Source of the DNA: a virus
IMG/VR virus record: IMGVR_UViG_3300049893_000862
Location: 1-42,364 of that record
Length of the DNA stretch: 42,364 nucleotides
Strand: one strand, 5' to 3'
Positions 40,133 through 42,364 of this stretch are shown here, one piece after another (the stretch's first letter is position 1; the number at the start of each line of letters is the position of its first letter). The position numbers and the translations under genes were made by a program. The notes under the pieces were generated by a model. The model worked only from the letters and a program-made list of their open reading frames with translations. It did not search any database and was not told the origin of the DNA.

Positions 40133-40532
40133 TACAAAGGAATTAATCAATTACATAATCCTTGAAATTAGTAGTTACAAGCTTTATAAGGCGTTATTGG
40201 AACAAACACGCTTAGAGGACGTAGGTGTCGACGCACAAAAGTATTATGAAACGCCACGCAGCATCACCAATAGATTTTTTTCTGTAACGGAGAACCTGGC
40301 ATTGTATAAGCGGGATGAAATGAGCCTTATCCGGTCTATTAAGCAAGTTGATAATTGGTTACAGATGCTTGACGACGACGAAAGGCATGTTACGTATAAT
40401 TTTTATGTTAATAATAGAACGTACAACACTATTGCCAACATATGGAACAGTGAACACAAGGTTTATTACTCACTTGGACACTGGAAAAAGAAAAGAAAAG
40501 CGGCTATTAATAAGATATGTCAGTTGTTTTAA
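40125..40532 (+). CDS. ArpU/RinA-like late transcription regulator
   Basis: 135 residues, ATG 40125 after AAAGGAG. C-terminal segment SIKQVDNWLQMLDDDERHVTYNFYV then NTIANIWNSEHKVYYSLGHWKKKRKAA is the sigma-4-like HTH of ArpU/RinA phage late activators. As the last plus-strand regulator before the junction, it likely switches on the terS promoter. Confidence 0.7.
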   Translation: MTNTKELINYIILEISSYKLYKALLEQTRLEDVGVDAQKYYETPRSITNRFFSVTENLALYKRDEMSLIRSIKQVDNWLQMLDDDERHVTYNFYVNNRTYNTIANIWNSEHKVYYSLGHWKKKRKAAINKICQLF

Positions 40533-40550
40533 AAAAAAGGAGATTATAAA

Positions 40551-40742
40551 ATGAATAAAAACATTGAAACTGTTTGTTTTAACACAAAAGAAACTGCAAA
40601 ATACACAGGGTTGGGAATTACTAAGACTCAGGAATACATTCGCGAAGGGATAATACCGTCAATAAAGTTGGGGAGAAGGTACATTGTTCCAAAAGCCGTC
40701 CTTGACAAGTGGCTCGAAGAACAATCTTTGAAAAAAGAATAA
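40551..40742 (+). CDS. Excisionase-like/HTH_17 DNA-binding protein
   Basis: 63 residues, AAAAGGAG upstream. MNKNIETVCFNTKETAKYTG, then TKTQEYIREGIIPSIKLGRR and a tail KAVLDKWLEEQ follow the HTH_17 MerR-like layout used by excisionases. No integrase exists here, so it is more likely a transcription or DNA-bending factor. A strong terminator follows. Confidence 0.75.
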   Translation: MNKNIETVCFNTKETAKYTGLGITKTQEYIREGIIPSIKLGRRYIVPKAVLDKWLEEQSLKKE

Positions 40743-40752
40743 TTGAATGAAA

Positions 40753-40788
40753 AAGCCCTTCGGTATGCGCCGTTGGGCTTATTTTTTT
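40753..40788. terminator. Strong terminator between convergent operons
   Basis: AAGCCC (40753-40758) pairs with GGGCTT (40775-40780), with inner CGG/CCG, followed by seven T. It closes the early operon and serves from the other side as end of the minus cassette. Confidence 0.85.
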
Positions 40789-40798
40789 ATTGGCTATA

Positions 40799-40990
40799 TT
40801 AATTTCTTCTTATTGCTGCGAAAATCATAGTATTAGGTCCCGTGTGTTTTCCTCTTATGTGGTATTCTTCATCCCTGTAATGCGTGGGTTCTGTGAATCC
40901 GTCCTCCATTGCTTTTGTGTTGTCTGTGTATACTTCCACTATTTTTACCTTCAAAAACCTTGGTGTTTCAACATAATCTCCTGTTTTCAT
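40799..40990 (-). CDS. Small hypothetical protein
   Basis: 63 residues, ATG 40990 in an ATGA overlap with the RHH stop; GGAGAG upstream. It reads MKTGDYVETPRFLKVKIVEV with a short beta domain and a basic end. Last gene of the minus cassette; no family recognised. Confidence 0.6.
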   Translation of the reverse strand: MKTGDYVETPRFLKVKIVEVYTDNTKAMEDGFTEPTHYRDEEYHIRGKHTGPNTMIFAAIRRN

Positions 40991-41211
40991 TTCTCAACAC
41001 TCTCCTTTTCCTTTTCATTGATTGATTTGATTAGCTCTTCGCCCATCAGGGATTTTATTTTTTCTTCAATTGCTACTCGTACCCAATTGGATAAGGTACG
41101 GTTGTCTTTCTTTGCTGCTTTTTCAATAAGTTCCTTTAATTCCGGACTTACTGTGATTTGCAATAACGGGTATTTCTCCCGATGCTTAATTCCTTTTCTT
41201 GCTGATGCCAT
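40987..41211 (-). CDS. Ribbon-helix-helix DNA-binding protein (Arc-like)
   Basis: 74 residues; start ATG 41211, AAGGAG upstream; the ATG at 41220 would add three residues. YPLLQITVSPELKELIEKAA and NRTLSNWVRVAIEEKIK are strand-helix-helix of RHH proteins. In a phage anti-defence operon it likely represses the cassette by binding repeats near the promoter (42194-42210). Confidence 0.75.
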   Translation of the reverse strand: MASARKGIKHREKYPLLQITVSPELKELIEKAAKKDNRTLSNWVRVAIEEKIKSLMGEELIKSINEKEKESVEK

Positions 41212-41235
41212 AATCAACACTCCTTAATTTTATTT

Positions 41236-41290
41236 GAACAACCGGACTTACAACCGGTTCGTAGCATTGCCGGCCATTAGACCGGTGTTC
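41236..41290 (-). ncRNA. Intercistronic stem-loop
   Basis: On the minus transcript GAACACCGG pairs with CCGGTTGTTC (9 bp, one bulged T), enclosing two more CCGG units (one a palindrome AACCGGTT). It begins four bases after the ArdA stop and lacks a U-run. Likely an mRNA-processing or stability element; identity unknown. Confidence 0.4.
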
Positions 41291-41293
41291 TGC

Positions 41294-41791
41294 TTATGCT
41301 TTTTCAATCCATCCAAACGAAGTAAATTCCCCTTCTGTTTCCATTGCTATATCACGTCCAAAAGCTTCATGGTCAATGTAATTTGCAAGGTTTCCCATAT
41401 TTTTTAAGTCATAACAACCTGATTCATATATCCAGTAATAGCCTAAATCTGATTTGTCTTTTATGTCTGTATGCAAATTGAAGTTGTCAAGGTTTTCAAT
41501 TGCTTCTTTGGTATCCGAATAATATCCCCACTCTAGGAGTGCTTTTAATTTTTCTTCTTCGTGACTATCAAGTGAGTCTAATTTTTCTGCCAGTTCGTTA
41601 AGTTCATACGGGTTATCGTATTCATCAATTTTCAAAAACTCGCACTCATAGTCATGGATTGCATATTCTTCGTCGTCTCCTAAAATTGCCTGTATTTGTT
41701 CTTCCAGATTGTCAGCCGGTAAACTGATCCATTCTCCTACTAATTCACCTTCATTGTATTTCGCCAAATTTGCCACATAAATATTCATCAT
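41294..41791 (-). CDS. ardA: Antirestriction protein ArdA
   Basis: 165 residues; GGAGGTGTCGAT upstream of ATG 41791. MMNIYVANLAKYNEGELVGEW, then LPADNLEEQIQAIL, EEYAIHDYECEF and a C-terminal acidic region (NLANYIDHEAFGRDIAMETE) are hallmark ArdA patterns. ArdA is an acidic DNA-mimic that blocks type I restriction enzymes, protecting entering DNA. It sits with an RHH regulator. Confidence 0.92.
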   Translation of the reverse strand: MMNIYVANLAKYNEGELVGEWISLPADNLEEQIQAILGDDEEYAIHDYECEFLKIDEYDNPYELNELAEKLDSLDSHEEEKLKALLEWGYYSDTKEAIENLDNFNLHTDIKDKSDLGYYWIYESGCYDLKNMGNLANYIDHEAFGRDIAMETEGEFTSFGWIEKA

Positions 41792-41821
41792 ATCGACACC
41801 TCCATAATTTTTGGTTGTGCC

Positions 41822-41901
41822 GCTATCCCCAAAATGTTACAATAGAGATAGCAGCTTTGGTTGCTTGTGTAGGGTGCTTACTTTGACCGGTGGCCCCTAC
41901 A
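41822..41901 (-). promoter_or_regulatory. Hairpin leader before ardA
   Basis: The 105-base gap holds TGTAGGG/CCCTACA (41868-41874, 41895-41901) and GCTATC/GATAGC (41822-41827, 41847-41852). Intercistronic RNA structure; a promoter for ardA was not clear. Confidence 0.35.
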
Positions 41902-42082
41902 TAATTGCATCTAACCATTCTTCCAAGTCTGTGTCTTCTAATTTTGATAGCATCTTTTCTCTTTGTTTAATAAGGGAGTTATATATCTGTCTGTCAATAT
42001 TGTCCCATGATGTAACAAAACTCTGATACATTTCAATTTCATCCTGAATGTCGTTTAGTTTTTTCCATTGACTGTATACCAT
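41897..42082 (-). CDS. Small coiled-coil protein
   Basis: 61 residues from ATG 42082 (GGAGAG just upstream); GTG 42091 is an alternative. VYSQWKKLNDIQDEIEMYQS then coil with KQREKMLSKLEDTDLEEWL. First gene of the ArdA cassette. May be a further anti-defence factor; no family known. Confidence 0.5.
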   Translation of the reverse strand: MVYSQWKKLNDIQDEIEMYQSFVTSWDNIDRQIYNSLIKQREKMLSKLEDTDLEEWLDAIM

Positions 42083-42091
42083 ACTCTCCAC

Positions 42092-42334
42092 GCTCCTATA
42101 CTCTTTTAGTTGGCTACTCTATACGCTCCGCAACACTCACAAGGGAGGAAAATTTTTACGCCGTCGCCGTTTCGTTTAGCTTAATTTTATTATACGACAA
42201 TCGACGACAAATTAATATTGGCAATTTTCACAAATTTTAATCAAACTTTTTTAACAAATTGCACAAATTAATCAAACTTACTTTAATTAATCAAAAAATT
42301 AATCAAAAGTTATACCTTTTTTATACTTTTTAAT
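42092..42334. other. AT-rich intergenic region with four TTAATCAAA repeats
   Basis: No gene. TTAATCAAA at 42237-42245, 42268-42276, 42287-42295 and 42299-42307 forms an iteron-like array. ACGACAA occurs at 42194-42200 and 42204-42210, 10 bp apart, next to a minus-strand TATAAT (42189-42194). That could be the RHH operator and the cassette promoter. Candidate origin or centromere near the genome junction. Confidence 0.5.
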
Positions 42335-42364
42335 CTATTCAGTCGTGTTAATATGGTAATGTAA
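42335..42364. repeat. Right copy of 30-bp terminal direct repeat
   Basis: Identical to positions 1-30, showing the sequence joins into a circle. Confidence 0.9.

Noticed and set aside
1-42364. Integrase or serine recombinase
   Set aside because: No product shows the R-HxxR-Y or Ser-recombinase motifs; absence noted by eye only.
1-42364. tRNA, rRNA or CRISPR array
   Set aside because: No clover-leaf sequences with TTC-GATC arms or regularly spaced repeats with unique spacers were seen.

Overview
This window looks like the complete genome of a short-tailed (podovirus-type) temperate bacteriophage. The first 30 bases are repeated exactly as the last 30, so the map closes into a circle of about 42,334 bp. 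That fits a circularly permuted, headful-packaged genome or a circular episome assembled with an overlap. DNA is AT-rich, ribosome sites are strong AGGAGG types, TTG and GTG starts are common, and several families present (BhlA/UviB-like holin, ArpU-like late regulator, YopX, ArdA, ERF, pSK1 Par-like protein) are typical of Bacillota (Firmicutes) mobile elements. The host is therefore probably a low-GC Firmicute, inferred from style and not from a match.

Layout, left to right on the + strand. Positions 190-5259 hold the packaging genes: a P22 gp3-like small terminase and the large terminase. They are split by a 3 kb block holding a non-coding repeat region, a winged-helix replication-like protein, and a ParB/adenine-methyltransferase fusion followed by a PD-(D/E)XK-like nuclease. 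Positions 5238-10430 carry a secreted transglutaminase-like protein, a one-span membrane protein, the portal, and an unusual cluster of three glycosyltransferases plus a SAM methyltransferase. Positions 10507-25058 carry scaffold, coat, small beta proteins, a C2H2 zinc-finger protein, a LamG tail fibre, a gp4-like connector, a gp10-like tail hub, a second fibre and two internal (ejection) proteins. No tape measure, tube or sheath is present. A holin-like gene and a terminator close the late block at about 25369.

Positions 25368-27595 are the lysogeny/maintenance region: a sigma-70-type promoter, a structured leader, a helix-turn-helix replication gene with three palindromic iterons and an AT-rich stretch, a convergent pSK1 Par/RacA-like gene, a helically phased TGTC repeat array, a repressor, a Cro-like gene, and four operators of the form TATTC-N7-GAATA. 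No integrase or serine recombinase was found. The prophage may therefore live as a plasmid (phage-plasmid).

Positions 27892-40742 are early genes: a second ParB/methyltransferase plus nuclease-like pair, a membrane-anchored lytic transglycosylase with small membrane proteins, an SSB-like protein, ERF recombinase, a FabG-like reductase, a replication initiator, DnaB helicase, YopX, ERCC4 nuclease, HNH endonuclease, MazG-like protein and an ArpU-like late regulator, ending in a strong terminator. A minus-strand cassette (42091-40799) with ArdA antirestriction protein and a ribbon-helix-helix regulator sits between the late regulator and the packaging genes. The junction region (about 42092-189) is AT-rich, has four TTAATCAAA repeats, and should hold divergent control signals.

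The most notable points are the recurrence of the ParB-methyltransferase/nuclease pair at two distant loci, and the rep-iteron-par cassette in an integrase-less temperate podovirus.
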